Shown here piece by piece: positions 1 through 12,969 of a DNA stretch of 64,000 bases. This DNA comes from Taenia hydatigena. Its lineage: Eukaryota; Platyhelminthes; Cestoda; Cyclophyllidea; Taeniidae. How positions within the stretch are numbered: position 1 is the first letter of the stretch; each line of letters opens with the position of its first letter. The translations under genes and the position numbers were made by a program. The DNA lies in assembly GCA_036345935.2 (NCBI GenBank), contig JADWOT020000002.1, positions 10,929,100 through 10,993,099 of the forward strand, given 5' to 3'. The notes beneath the pieces are model-generated. The model searched no databases. It was given only the letters and a program-made list of their open reading frames with translations, and was not told the DNA's origin.

Positions 1-3000
1 AATAGCAACCAGTAGGGCTTTGCGCTCAAAAGAAGGAGGGAGAGGAGGAGGCTATGCAATACTTATGTTTCTTGGAACGAATCCATTTGGCTAAAGGTGA
101 GAAAATAACTTGAGCCTCGTGGTAGGAAAGGTCGGTATCTCCGACGCTAGGATAACCAGTATAAATTAGAACTGTCATTATTCCCTTCTACATGAGATAC
201 TAACCATATCGTATAACATTGGCTTCACTTGCGTCGGATTTAGCAGCGGAGGCGAGGAGGCAGATGGCGATGCTACGGTTTATGCGAAAATACCTGCAAA
301 GATGCTCTTAACATAGCACTCGATTGGAGCAAAATATTAGAAAGTTAAATCTAGCATTGGAGTTGACATTGTGAGCCCTGCGTTTTCGTCTACATTGCAG
401 GCGAGATTATGGATAAAAACTGCATAAAGTGAATTTTCTGAACAACATTACCCTTCATTCGGTAAATTCCCGGAGTGAAAAGTATCTGTTTCAGGCATAT
501 GTTAGGCAGGTTGTTGAATTATTAAATGAGAGTTGACCTTAGGACAAATAAGTTATGCATAATTATGCAGACTCGATATTGTTTTAAAAGGCATTTGACT
601 TCAGATCAACCGCTTCGCCTGCAGGCTATTTAAGCTGAAGCGCGAGGCTGTCTGCAGGACTGAGTTGCCCTCTGCATCTGAGTTTTATAAGCTAAAGAGG
701 AAGAAGAGTAGTGTGCGTTTCTCTTATTATTTTAAAAATTGGCTTAAGACTAGCCAAGGCAACCGAGTTTTACGATGTCTTTGTCGTTTGCGTTATTTGA
801 TCATTTCTTAGGACGCAGAACAAGGGGCGATTTGCTAGGACGTGGTTAAGATCCTGGGATATTGGCATCAAACCAAAATTGCCTATTGTTCTGGATAAAC
901 GGAAGAAGAGGAAGCGAAGTCGCAACACAGCAGGTGAATTGATCAGGACCTAAAATGTCCTAATTTACTTGTTGGGAAATTGTTAAATCCTCTATGACTT
1001 CTTTCCAAGCCATAAACAATAGTGGCGGTGGAGCGGTTGCAAAGTGATTCCGGAAAATCAAAAGGAAATTCTTCTCTCCATGAGCCGCCTATTGTGGGTA
1101 ACAATTCCGTCAACGCGCTTGCTATGAAGGAGATTGTAGTGCGGATCATTCTCGGTGGGGTGTCGTTTATGAACTTCCTGGAGTAGTTATGCAGCAGATT
1201 TTGACCCAAAACAAATGCGTTCTTCGTGTAAGATGCACGATGGAGCTCTAAATGTACTTATCCTGTTTAAATGATGAATGGGTTAAATGCTGAAGAAGAA
1301 ATGCAGTTTAGAATATGACGTGGGCATTATTCCAAACAGCAGGTCGGTGAGAGCGAAACGGCTTATATAATTTGTTTTTTGCACCAGGACCCGGAATAAT
1401 GTCCACGTCGTATCGAAAGTGCAGTTCTTTTTCAGCAATCGACCTCCTCATCATTTGAATAAGGAAAATACAATCAAGATTGCATCCCACATCTTGACAC
1501 GCAAAACGCGCAGGTTTCAAGCCATGGTAGTCACTACAACCGAAGATAAGAACTGGTAGACACCTGCTCTAGGAAGCGCATTCACGGCCCTGTCGCCTGC
1601 AATAGACGGCAAATGAAAGGAAAACACCCCTTACGATTTCACTAGCTCGGGAGTCAGCTCGTGATCTACATCTTTTAACACTGAGTTTTGCTTACCGATT
1701 CGCGTGTTGAGGACTGTCAACACTTGGAGCAATGATTCGCCAGTGTCATCGTTAAATACTAAGTCCCTGCAATCTTCGGGATCCGAGGTTTTTTGATGAC
1801 ATTAATTGCTTGGAGATGCTCCGGAAGGTGGTTGAATGAAATTGAAACGCATAACTTCTACTCTCTTCGCTTGTTTAGTTTCTTCCAATGATTGAGTGGC
1901 TGATTGCTATTTGCCCTGATGATGTAATGATCTGCGGCCTCCCTAGAGACAAGGCAAATAAAAAGGTGAGTGGTTTGATTTTCGTAGTGCTTACCTTCCT
2001 CAATCTTAGATGCCGGTGGCCAGGGATCCCTTCGGTATTAGGTTGATTACCTCTTCTGTGGCTCATGGGTTCTCTGTGCTTAAAAGCAAAGCAAATTACG
2101 GTGTGAAGAGTAAAGAAGGAGAAGAGTAGAGTGGGGTGTGGCGATGAGGCTGAGATAAACGTGGTGGAGACTGTTCTGAACAGTGACATCCGATAATTAA
2201 GTGTGTTGTGGTCTTACAGAGCTGCAGCTTTCGTGGGTTTTTGATTTGGTACTTGGGTTTAGGTACTTGGTTTTAAGGGTTTATACAAATGGGAATCGTT
2301 GTTTTGCCTAAACACGATTAAAGAGGTGCGTGGACCATTTCAAATAAGAAAAGACTCAATATTCGCGTGAAACGTATACAATGTATAGAGTTGTGCTTGG
2401 GTTCACTGATAGGCTCCGAAGGCCAGCTCACCCTGCCAAGGTGCAAAGTAGTTCCTTTCCCAACGCCGAGAGCTAAACAAACCAAATGAGTAAATCTTTG
2501 CCTACCTACCATCTTGAGCTTCTCCCTTGGCTCTCCTTCTGATCAAATTTCGGTATCAATCATCACAAGGTGGTCGGTGGTTTGAGAAAAACACCCATTA
2601 GCCACATGTGCCGGCCACCAGAATCCCATACAACCGAGGCAATACCTGACCTCAACATCAGCTTGTTGTCTCTAGAAAGTTGGTTATGCGGATGAGCCTG
2701 TTTTCTTTCCTTTCAATTCTAAAAGCTCTATGCGATGTCACTGCAGGACGTGCTGTAGGTTCTATAAAATCAGGGTCTACTCGTAGGTACAGTAAGTGAA
2801 AGCAAGTGTTAAAAGCGCTTGAGAATAAACTTGCATATTAAGTTCCTTTGGAACGGGAGAATTCAATTGACTTAAGGGAGGAGCGGTAGTGACTTGAATT
2901 GAACTGCCATTTTAAACGATGTGAGAGGAAAAGAAAAAGAATGGATGGTAACGTCAGTTTGCTGTAAACCTATAGACTAAACTCGGCATATGCCAGAAGC

Positions 3001-4176
3001 GATCATAAAATTATGCAAAAGCTTAAAACATTGGTAAGAAAGGTTAAGGTTTGGACAAGTTTTATACCTACCGAGCATTTTCCTTACCGCTGTAAGCATC
3101 GGAAAGGAATGGAGGTGGGATTTGAGGTGTGACTTAGCGACGCCTGATAGAAGATCTGACAGATGAGATAGAGACTTTGATATCGACTGGACGATTTAAT
3201 TTTCTAGTGAAAGCAATGTGTTTCTCATTTCGTTGCTGTCGAAATGATGCATAGTAGAAATGGACAGACTAGCAAGTGTACAGTGTTCACCAGATCTAAG
3301 ATTTTTGGACAGGAAAGATGAGTGCTGATGCAAGTTTGTACCAGAGAATTGCACCAGGAGCCATACAATGAGAACGTAGCCCGCTATGTGGCAATCACCC
3401 CTCACACAAGTATTCGCCGTAGGCAAAGGAGGAAGATTTTATCAGTGTTTTTCAGGTGAGGGATGCTTTTGGGCAAAGTCTAGATGCTGATCCATGCCGT
3501 TTGTGGGATATTGCATTTATTATCACCAGATGTCAATGTCAAGTGATGTGAGAAGACGGGCATTTGACCATGTGGTCCAAGTTTCCAGCCTCCCAGACTG
3601 CAAAAACGTAATTTTAGGCTATAAATTGAAGGCCAAAGAACCAGACATAACTGTGTCAGTGACTGGAACGATAAAAGCAGAGAGCCGTCGTAATGTTCAC
3701 TTCTTCTCGACTGATGGACGCGATTATAAGAAGAAAGGCCTGATGGTTCCGCCCTGTAGGTAGGCAGCATTTGATTGCTATGCCAATAAAGTGTACTGCT
3801 GCCGTCAAATTAAGCAGCGTGCGGAGAAAGCAGTGTCTTTGGAGCCCCGAGGACGAAAACTGCTGCTTTTAAGAGCGGGAGAATAATGAGGGTGTAATTT
3901 GATTAGGACAACTTCTTCCCTAAAGTGTTTGCAGTGATGCAGATTTACCACGAGCTGGACCATCAGAATTCCGACTTGGCTGTCGCAGCTTAGAAGGGGT
4001 CGAATCTTTCTGACGGCATTGTTTTGAAAGTCTCGATGGAACTGTGCATCGACACGGCGAATGGAAGGAATGCCAAGCGTTCCTATCCCTTATATCAGGG
4101 CATTATATTATTTTCGGCCGCATAGGTGTGGGACGAACAAAGCCTGGACAATAGCTTAGGTTCCTTCTTTTGTGCT
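1..4176 (+). repeat. Left arm of giant inverted repeat
   Basis: Every position x pairs with position 9466-x on the opposite strand; no indel or mismatch was seen wherever the two arms were compared. Seven open frames in this arm recur with identical translations in the mirror arm at exactly mirrored coordinates. The arm is cut by the window start, so its outer end is unknown. The inner end is sharp at 4176. Apart from one exon-like segment (3530-3759) nothing recognisable is encoded; the other open frames look random. Identity this high means very recent duplication, gene conversion, or an artefact. Confidence 0.95.
3530..3759 (+). other. Exon-like open segment in left arm, function unknown
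   Basis: A 230-bp segment open in one frame lies between a plausible acceptor (ttatcaccag ending at 3529) and a good donor (tgtag|gtaggc at 3760). The translation is mixed-charge and protein-like (for example NVILGYKLKAKEPDITVSV and FFSTDGRDYKKKG) but I do not recognise a family. The opposite strand is also open over the same span, which lowers the weight of the frame. No partner exon with a matching phase could be joined convincingly. It could be a real exon of an unknown gene or chance. Confidence 0.22.
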
Positions 4177-5289
4177 GCTCCTATGGAGCGCAGCGCTGTT
4201 GATTTCACTATGGCTGCTGCTGCTGTAAGGACGTAGAGACGCATCCCTCTGCAAAGTTGAACGGCCAGATTGACCAAGCTCGATATCTGCCACCCAATTA
4301 AGACGTGATTTGAACTTGAAAGCAAACTAAATCCATCCGCTGGCCCATATAGTAGCAAGGCTCTACCTGCTTAATAACCTTTATCGATACAACGCCATTT
4401 GATCTTGAAATCAGTCCTTAAAATGCATATCTGTGGTTTCACAATGATATCATTTACTACGAAACCGACCTATATCTATTTATAGGTCATACAGAAACGA
4501 CATTTACACTTAAGTACGAACTAAACCAAATTCTTGAGCCTTGAAATTGACCATGGTCAACGTCTCAAGTCGCACAACAACGTCATTTTACCTTGAAGGC
4601 AGCCAACAAAAAGCTGAAAAATCAGCGACACATACTTGTGACGTCCCGCTATAATGTGTTATTTACAGCTTAATCCAATGGGTCTTCCTGTTCTCGATGT
4701 TAAAGGTGCTGTGTAATCAAATTAACTAAAATAAACTTCTTTATTCTGCCCCTTTGATTCTCTTGTCTACTTTTAGTTGTCGTCAGTAGATGTGACACCT
4801 AACTTCCCTCACTTGTTAATCACATTTCCTGCTTCCCGCAATTTACCGATGCCAAAGTGACTTCCATGCCCCTCTAAACTATTAAGCAGATCTTTCAGCA
4901 ACCGTTCTGCAAGGCATCAGTATCAGCATTGCGAAACGACAAGGCCGGCTGACGAAGTACAGAGCTCTATCAAACAACACCCCATCAACGTCGGCCAATG
5001 TGGAGATACGTAGTGTGATAATCGTAACACTACCTATCTAACCCTACTGCGGTTTGTCAATCTTCTTTTTCACCTAATTTTGCAACTTTAGGGATCTCCT
5101 GCAATAATAAAAGCAAAATTTTAGGAATTCCATCAAAATTGGGTATTTTACATTTCACTGCATTTAGTAAAACCAAATTTTTTCTTATTGCCAGTGCAAA
5201 ATTAGGCGACTCTCATCAGCCTTGTATGCACTAGTAAATTTATGCTCACTTGTTTATCTACCTTATTAGTGCATTCACTTGCTGACAGG
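4177..5289. other. Unique spacer of the inverted repeat
   Basis: This is 1,113 bp of non-repeated sequence between the arms. It runs on from the left arm without a visible break. The only discontinuity is at 5289/5290, where both sides share the hexamer AGGAGC apart from a 3-bp AGC slip. No gene, RNA or mobile-element signature was seen. A four-unit GCT run at about 4207-4218 sits next to a GTAAGG donor-like site, too little to call an exon. Confidence 0.9.
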
Positions 5290-8200
5290 AGCACAAAAGA
5301 AGGAACCTAAGCTATTGTCCAGGCTTTGTTCGTCCCACACCTATGCGGCCGAAAATAATATAATGCCCTGATATAAGGGATAGGAACGCTTGGCATTCCT
5401 TCCATTCGCCGTGTCGATGCACAGTTCCATCGAGACTTTCAAAACAATGCCGTCAGAAAGATTCGACCCCTTCTAAGCTGCGACAGCCAAGTCGGAATTC
5501 TGATGGTCCAGCTCGTGGTAAATCTGCATCACTGCAAACACTTTAGGGAAGAAGTTGTCCTAATCAAATTACACCCTCATTATTCTCCCGCTCTTAAAAG
5601 CAGCAGTTTTCGTCCTCGGGGCTCCAAAGACACTGCTTTCTCCGCACGCTGCTTAATTTGACGGCAGCAGTACACTTTATTGGCATAGCAATCAAATGCT
5701 GCCTACCTACAGGGCGGAACCATCAGGCCTTTCTTCTTATAATCGCGTCCATCAGTCGAGAAGAAGTGAACATTACGACGGCTCTCTGCTTTTATCGTTC
5801 CAGTCACTGACACAGTTATGTCTGGTTCTTTGGCCTTCAATTTATAGCCTAAAATTACGTTTTTGCAGTCTGGGAGGCTGGAAACTTGGACCACATGGTC
5901 AAATGCCCGTCTTCTCACATCACTTGACATTGACATCTGGTGATAATAAATGCAATATCCCACAAACGGCATGGATCAGCATCTAGACTTTGCCCAAAAG
6001 CATCCCTCACCTGAAAAACACTGATAAAATCTTCCTCCTTTGCCTACGGCGAATACTTGTGTGAGGGGTGATTGCCACATAGCGGGCTACGTTCTCATTG
6101 TATGGCTCCTGGTGCAATTCTCTGGTACAAACTTGCATCAGCACTCATCTTTCCTGTCCAAAAATCTTAGATCTGGTGAACACTGTACACTTGCTAGTCT
6201 GTCCATTTCTACTATGCATCATTTCGACAGCAACGAAATGAGAAACACATTGCTTTCACTAGAAAATTAAATCGTCCAGTCGATATCAAAGTCTCTATCT
6301 CATCTGTCAGATCTTCTATCAGGCGTCGCTAAGTCACACCTCAAATCCCACCTCCATTCCTTTCCGATGCTTACAGCGGTAAGGAAAATGCTCGGTAGGT
6401 ATAAAACTTGTCCAAACCTTAACCTTTCTTACCAATGTTTTAAGCTTTTGCATAATTTTATGATCGCTTCTGGCATATGCCGAGTTTAGTCTATAGGTTT
6501 ACAGCAAACTGACGTTACCATCCATTCTTTTTCTTTTCCTCTCACATCGTTTAAAATGGCAGTTCAATTCAAGTCACTACCGCTCCTCCCTTAAGTCAAT
6601 TGAATTCTCCCGTTCCAAAGGAACTTAATATGCAAGTTTATTCTCAAGCGCTTTTAACACTTGCTTTCACTTACTGTACCTACGAGTAGACCCTGATTTT
6701 ATAGAACCTACAGCACGTCCTGCAGTGACATCGCATAGAGCTTTTAGAATTGAAAGGAAAGAAAACAGGCTCATCCGCATAACCAACTTTCTAGAGACAA
6801 CAAGCTGATGTTGAGGTCAGGTATTGCCTCGGTTGTATGGGATTCTGGTGGCCGGCACATGTGGCTAATGGGTGTTTTTCTCAAACCACCGACCACCTTG
6901 TGATGATTGATACCGAAATTTGATCAGAAGGAGAGCCAAGGGAGAAGCTCAAGATGGTAGGTAGGCAAAGATTTACTCATTTGGTTTGTTTAGCTCTCGG
7001 CGTTGGGAAAGGAACTACTTTGCACCTTGGCAGGGTGAGCTGGCCTTCGGAGCCTATCAGTGAACCCAAGCACAACTCTATACATTGTATACGTTTCACG
7101 CGAATATTGAGTCTTTTCTTATTTGAAATGGTCCACGCACCTCTTTAATCGTGTTTAGGCAAAACAACGATTCCCATTTGTATAAACCCTTAAAACCAAG
7201 TACCTAAACCCAAGTACCAAATCAAAAACCCACGAAAGCTGCAGCTCTGTAAGACCACAACACACTTAATTATCGGATGTCACTGTTCAGAACAGTCTCC
7301 ACCACGTTTATCTCAGCCTCATCGCCACACCCCACTCTACTCTTCTCCTTCTTTACTCTTCACACCGTAATTTGCTTTGCTTTTAAGCACAGAGAACCCA
7401 TGAGCCACAGAAGAGGTAATCAACCTAATACCGAAGGGATCCCTGGCCACCGGCATCTAAGATTGAGGAAGGTAAGCACTACGAAAATCAAACCACTCAC
7501 CTTTTTATTTGCCTTGTCTCTAGGGAGGCCGCAGATCATTACATCATCAGGGCAAATAGCAATCAGCCACTCAATCATTGGAAGAAACTAAACAAGCGAA
7601 GAGAGTAGAAGTTATGCGTTTCAATTTCATTCAACCACCTTCCGGAGCATCTCCAAGCAATTAATGTCATCAAAAAACCTCGGATCCCGAAGATTGCAGG
7701 GACTTAGTATTTAACGATGACACTGGCGAATCATTGCTCCAAGTGTTGACAGTCCTCAACACGCGAATCGGTAAGCAAAACTCAGTGTTAAAAGATGTAG
7801 ATCACGAGCTGACTCCCGAGCTAGTGAAATCGTAAGGGGTGTTTTCCTTTCATTTGCCGTCTATTGCAGGCGACAGGGCCGTGAATGCGCTTCCTAGAGC
7901 AGGTGTCTACCAGTTCTTATCTTCGGTTGTAGTGACTACCATGGCTTGAAACCTGCGCGTTTTGCGTGTCAAGATGTGGGATGCAATCTTGATTGTATTT
8001 TCCTTATTCAAATGATGAGGAGGTCGATTGCTGAAAAAGAACTGCACTTTCGATACGACGTGGACATTATTCCGGGTCCTGGTGCAAAAAACAAATTATA
8101 TAAGCCGTTTCGCTCTCACCGACCTGCTGTTTGGAATAATGCCCACGTCATATTCTAAACTGCATTTCTTCTTCAGCATTTAACCCATTCATCATTTAAA

Positions 8201-9465
8201 CAGGATAAGTACATTTAGAGCTCCATCGTGCATCTTACACGAAGAACGCATTTGTTTTGGGTCAAAATCTGCTGCATAACTACTCCAGGAAGTTCATAAA
8301 CGACACCCCACCGAGAATGATCCGCACTACAATCTCCTTCATAGCAAGCGCGTTGACGGAATTGTTACCCACAATAGGCGGCTCATGGAGAGAAGAATTT
8401 CCTTTTGATTTTCCGGAATCACTTTGCAACCGCTCCACCGCCACTATTGTTTATGGCTTGGAAAGAAGTCATAGAGGATTTAACAATTTCCCAACAAGTA
8501 AATTAGGACATTTTAGGTCCTGATCAATTCACCTGCTGTGTTGCGACTTCGCTTCCTCTTCTTCCGTTTATCCAGAACAATAGGCAATTTTGGTTTGATG
8601 CCAATATCCCAGGATCTTAACCACGTCCTAGCAAATCGCCCCTTGTTCTGCGTCCTAAGAAATGATCAAATAACGCAAACGACAAAGACATCGTAAAACT
8701 CGGTTGCCTTGGCTAGTCTTAAGCCAATTTTTAAAATAATAAGAGAAACGCACACTACTCTTCTTCCTCTTTAGCTTATAAAACTCAGATGCAGAGGGCA
8801 ACTCAGTCCTGCAGACAGCCTCGCGCTTCAGCTTAAATAGCCTGCAGGCGAAGCGGTTGATCTGAAGTCAAATGCCTTTTAAAACAATATCGAGTCTGCA
8901 TAATTATGCATAACTTATTTGTCCTAAGGTCAACTCTCATTTAATAATTCAACAACCTGCCTAACATATGCCTGAAACAGATACTTTTCACTCCGGGAAT
9001 TTACCGAATGAAGGGTAATGTTGTTCAGAAAATTCACTTTATGCAGTTTTTATCCATAATCTCGCCTGCAATGTAGACGAAAACGCAGGGCTCACAATGT
9101 CAACTCCAATGCTAGATTTAACTTTCTAATATTTTGCTCCAATCGAGTGCTATGTTAAGAGCATCTTTGCAGGTATTTTCGCATAAACCGTAGCATCGCC
9201 ATCTGCCTCCTCGCCTCCGCTGCTAAATCCGACGCAAGTGAAGCCAATGTTATACGATATGGTTAGTATCTCATGTAGAAGGGAATAATGACAGTTCTAA
9301 TTTATACTGGTTATCCTAGCGTCGGAGATACCGACCTTTCCTACCACGAGGCTCAAGTTATTTTCTCACCTTTAGCCAAATGGATTCGTTCCAAGAAACA
9401 TAAGTATTGCATAGCCTCCTCCTCTCCCTCCTTCTTTTGAGCGCAAAGCCCTACTGGTTGCTATT
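5290..9465 (-). repeat. Right arm of giant inverted repeat
   Basis: This is the reverse complement of 1-4176 with coordinates summing to 9466 throughout. The last base that can be tested is 9465, because its partner is window base 1. Sequence beyond 9465 could therefore still be part of the palindrome, with its partner lying upstream of this window. Confidence 0.95.
5707..5936 (-). other. Mirror copy of the exon-like segment in the right arm
   Basis: This is the exact inverted copy of 3530-3759, with the same acceptor and donor borders and the same translation. It adds no independent evidence for coding, because the arms are identical. Confidence 0.22.
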
Positions 9466-11094
9466 AAGCATTTCGTCAGGCGACTTTCACAGTCCTCATC
9501 CTTTTATCCATCCAGCAAAGCATCTTTTTGGGGTCGTACCTTGTCGAAGTGGATGATTATTAACGAAGCGTGGAGTTGTAGGTTGCAGATAAGGCAGTTC
9601 GTAGGGGCGACTACCCTCATTACGCGTAAAGGCTTTTGCTCCAAAGATGGTAGAATTTGCTGTAAGTTTTGGGTGGGTAAATTGGACTACTTCATGACAC
9701 CGCTCATTTTTAGCAACAGTTGCATTAAATAGGACTTATCGTTGGCTCATATTTATGCAGCTTTATTAGCAGATAACAACCATGTGGAGATGGTGAGGGG
9801 AGGAGAGGAAGATTGAATGATTGAAAATGCGGAAACAAAAGCTAATGTGTGCAGCTTGCATGAGTGTAATGATGGCAATAATGGTGCTGAGAATAGCATT
9901 GATGAAGATGGTTTTACTGCTCAATGGGGCTGCAAATTTACCTGGATGAGCGCTTTTATATTTTAATGTTTTGATTCTCTCTGAGTGATGCAGTTTCACG
10001 AAGAGCGGTTTCTACGCTCCTCATCAAAACTACTTGATTGGTCATTCACACGAACGTGAAACTCGTTCCTCACCAGGTTGTGACAATTGGAGTTGTAACA
10101 ATAAAGTGGATGCAAAATGGTTTGTGAATATCGAGCAAGAAATTAGACACACCCAGACAAATAAGCACGGTTGGTGCTATTACTTAACCGATGCGATTTC
10201 GAAAATATCCTGATGAGTTCTACGTCTGTCACCTTGAGTTTGGTCCTTCAACCGGTTTGATATAGTTACGTATTCATTAGAAGCAATGTTCATTTTGCGA
10301 AGTCTTTTTCATTCGGTCTCGATCACGTATAATCAGATGGTCTTAGACTCATCCTGTGGAAAGTGCTGAACCTAGCCCTATAATATCTAAGAATTCACCT
10401 TCACAGCTAATTTGATAAGCATATTTGCATTTCTGCCACTGCGCACATCACGTTTCTTTAACTTACTGCCTGATGCTTTATCAAAGGATAGGTTAGGAGG
10501 GACGTCAACTAGTTGTAAGTGGTTATTTTACTTTATTATACCCGTCTTCAAAAATGCCAACTTGAATGCTTAAATTTGAATGGAAATGAAAATGAGTTCT
10601 AGGAACACTGGTGGGAGTAGTGCTGTGGTCTTTATCAAAAGGTTACCCATTATGCATTTCTGAACAGCCCATTCAAAATGGACAAAGACGTTGACTTCTC
10701 CATTGTCCTCAAAACTTGAGAGTGCTGGCCTATTCAGGAGCTGCAGTACGATAACTGCGGAGGTGCCAGGGGCCGTTTTCTTGGATCCATTCTTGCACTA
10801 CTTTCTCCCTTTCAGTCATGCAGATCCTCCTACACAGCTGCGTCACAAGACTGAATGTAGCGAGATTGCTTTTACTTTCGACTTTAGGTAGGAGCAAAGG
10901 GACTGGAGTTAAGAAAGGAGGGATACGGTTCAGTCTTTGTTAGAATCTGTTAGCAGGCAAGTCCTCCTTTTCCTCCTCTTCCTCTTCACAACCTCTGCTG
11001 TGAGAAGGTTGAACGTTTGTTGACCTCTTTATTGTAAATACACGGGTGATGTGTGGTAGCAAAGACGAAGCAGTTAAGACGAGGATATCTCGCA
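9466..11094. other. No recognisable feature
   Basis: I see nothing beyond chance open frames here. One stretch (10737-10888, plus strand) is open between an AG (cctattcag) and a donor-like tttag|gtagg, but it matches no family I know. Confidence 0.6.
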
Positions 11095-11190
11095 CGCCGG
11101 CGAGCAATCGCGTTCGTTACAACCAACTTTTCAATTGTCCTCTCGCCTCTTGCCTACAAGGTACATTTCAAGAACATAAGTGTTGAACTG
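11095..11190 (+). repeat. Repeat family G, copy 1
   Basis: It resembles 25850-25955 in the same orientation. The best core is cgcctcttgcct followed by a tacattt...aacataag block. It is short and diverged and may be part of a larger, older element. Confidence 0.5.
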
Positions 11191-11825
11191 ATATTCGAAG
11201 TGATGTTAGTTGTCCTCGATTACGCGATGCTCAAGGAAATTGGGATATTGTATTGCAAGGATAACTTCGGAATTCCTTTTCAAAGCATTTTCCAGCATAG
11301 CATTACCGGCATGCGTTGTCTTCTTCATAAAAAGGGAACTTTAGAATTTCCAGAAAACACATCTTTGATGATGAGGTAGTGAATCACCTCATTATAAGCG
11401 CATTGGCATTTGATGGACATTCTTCCTTAAAATCGCGTTGTAGTGCCTTGGTGTACTAACTGATGAGATTGATGGAATGCGATGGTCTACTTTGAGTGGC
11501 TTGTGCCTCACATAAATGAGAAAGATACGAGTGTGGAGGACACGAGATGAGTCTCCTCATCCTTGGCCTTAGTACCCGCTGAACTAGTAAAATAACTAAA
11601 TAGGGCCATGATAATTTGCATGTAGTTAATTGAGCTCAGAGCACAGGTCAGGGTTTGCTTTTCTCACATCAAAAATCGACGACAACAGTTTCGGCCAGAG
11701 AGTTGCGTTCTGTGGTTGCTACACATCTTAGTAGAGCGTTTAAGCAGAGGCTCCAGGTGCTTTAATTTTGGATGGTCCACACACCTAGTGAATTTGCATC
11801 AACACCACCACCACCGGATGAGTGA

Positions 11826-12105
11826 GTAGCTTGAATAAATGTGTGCAGTCAACTCTCACATGGTGCACATGTCATGACATCCACCAGCCTCACGGTTGAC
11901 GGCGACACTGGAGGCCCTATCTTCTAGCCATTTCTATGCCTTTACTTGACAGAATTCATCGCCAACATTATCAATGGAGGCACTAGACTGGAGGTTCAGA
12001 GAAATGGTGAATAAATTTGACCCACAGTGGGATTTTGATAGTGGTTGCGGTGCTTTGCAAAGAAGTTAGTCTAGTCTTGCTGTTTATTCGAAAGCTGACC
12101 TACAA
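11826..12105 (+). repeat. Repeat family C, copy 1
   Basis: It matches 19262-19550 in inverted orientation. Shared blocks include cacatggtgcacatgtcatg at about 11857, the run aattcatcgccaac, and ttgacccac...ggttgcggtgctttgcaa. Identity is roughly 75-80% by eye. Family A copy 1 follows about 60 bp downstream. Confidence 0.8.
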
Positions 12106-12164
12106 CTTAAAATTCACTAGATAAATTTGAAATGAGCTTCAAACTACGCTAATTGCTAGATCTC

Positions 12165-12520
12165 AGGTCATATTCACATCTGCATTCAAGTTAAAAAAGG
12201 CAGAGAAATGAGGAAGTGAGATGGAGCAGATGCGAAGCAACGGAGAACGCTGTGAAAGCATAAAGGAGATTAGGTAAAGGCATGAGAAGTTAACGTGGAC
12301 TCGTAGACTTACGTGAGGTTGGTGTAGTAAACACGAAGGCGGAGAGAGCTACTTGTGATGAGAGCTCTGTATCCCATCAATTTGCCAGTCATTTTCCTCC
12401 AGCCTTTGCTACTCACAGCAATCTTCTCTTACAACCGGTTATAGTCCTTTTAACCACGTACCTTTTAGCGCAACACAACTAACTCTCGTTAAAGTGTTGG
12501 GAAATGACGTCTGCATCACT
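12165..12520 (+). repeat. Repeat family A, copy 1 (5'-truncated)
   Basis: It contains the A core (cacatctgcattcaagttaa ... gaaagcataaagg ... aacgtggactcg) followed by the A 3' part (tttgccagtcattttcctcc ... cacagcaatcttct). The same order occurs on the minus strand at 21100-20640. The 5' part seen in copies 2 and 4 is missing. Confidence 0.8.
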
Positions 12521-12849
12521 AAAATTTGATCCACAAGGCATCCATTCATAATCCCAAACCTAAGCATTACACTTTAACTTTGTATTCATGTTCACATTAC
12601 CCCCGTATTTCTCAGTCCTTTACGCCCCATCACTTGACCACAAAAAGTGTTTGTGAGTGAATAACTTGAGTAGAGCCACTAATGCATGTCGCTTTCTTCA
12701 GTCTCCAAGCCTGCTACTGTAGTCATCAAGTAGGCACTGCATGACGAGTCTCGATCTCTTGCGTACGTTGCGTTAATGTGCTTTCTTCCACTACTGTTTG
12801 TGCTATTAGCCTGCAGAAGATGCCAATGTCATTAACAACATAATGTTTG

Positions 12850-12960
12850 AGCAGTCTAATAATTGGGTAAATGAGTGGATGAGGAATGGGTGGAGGGAGA
12901 GTGGATGGATGAGAGGGAGAGTAACAAACGGATAGATGGATAAATACGGTGTGTGGGATG
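12850..12960 (+). repeat. Degenerate TGGA/GGAT-rich tract
   Basis: This is an imperfect tetranucleotide-like purine-rich tract (atgagtggatgagg, gagtggatggatgag, gatagatggataaa). Similar tracts occur inside or beside A copies 2, 4 and 5, so the tract is probably part of the A family. Confidence 0.7.
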
Positions 12961-12969
12961 AAGGAACCT

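Noticed and set aside
3110..3170. Similarity to 60965-61022 (tttgaggtgtga, agatctgaca).
   Set aside because: Only about 30 matching bases in two islands; too short to call a repeat family.
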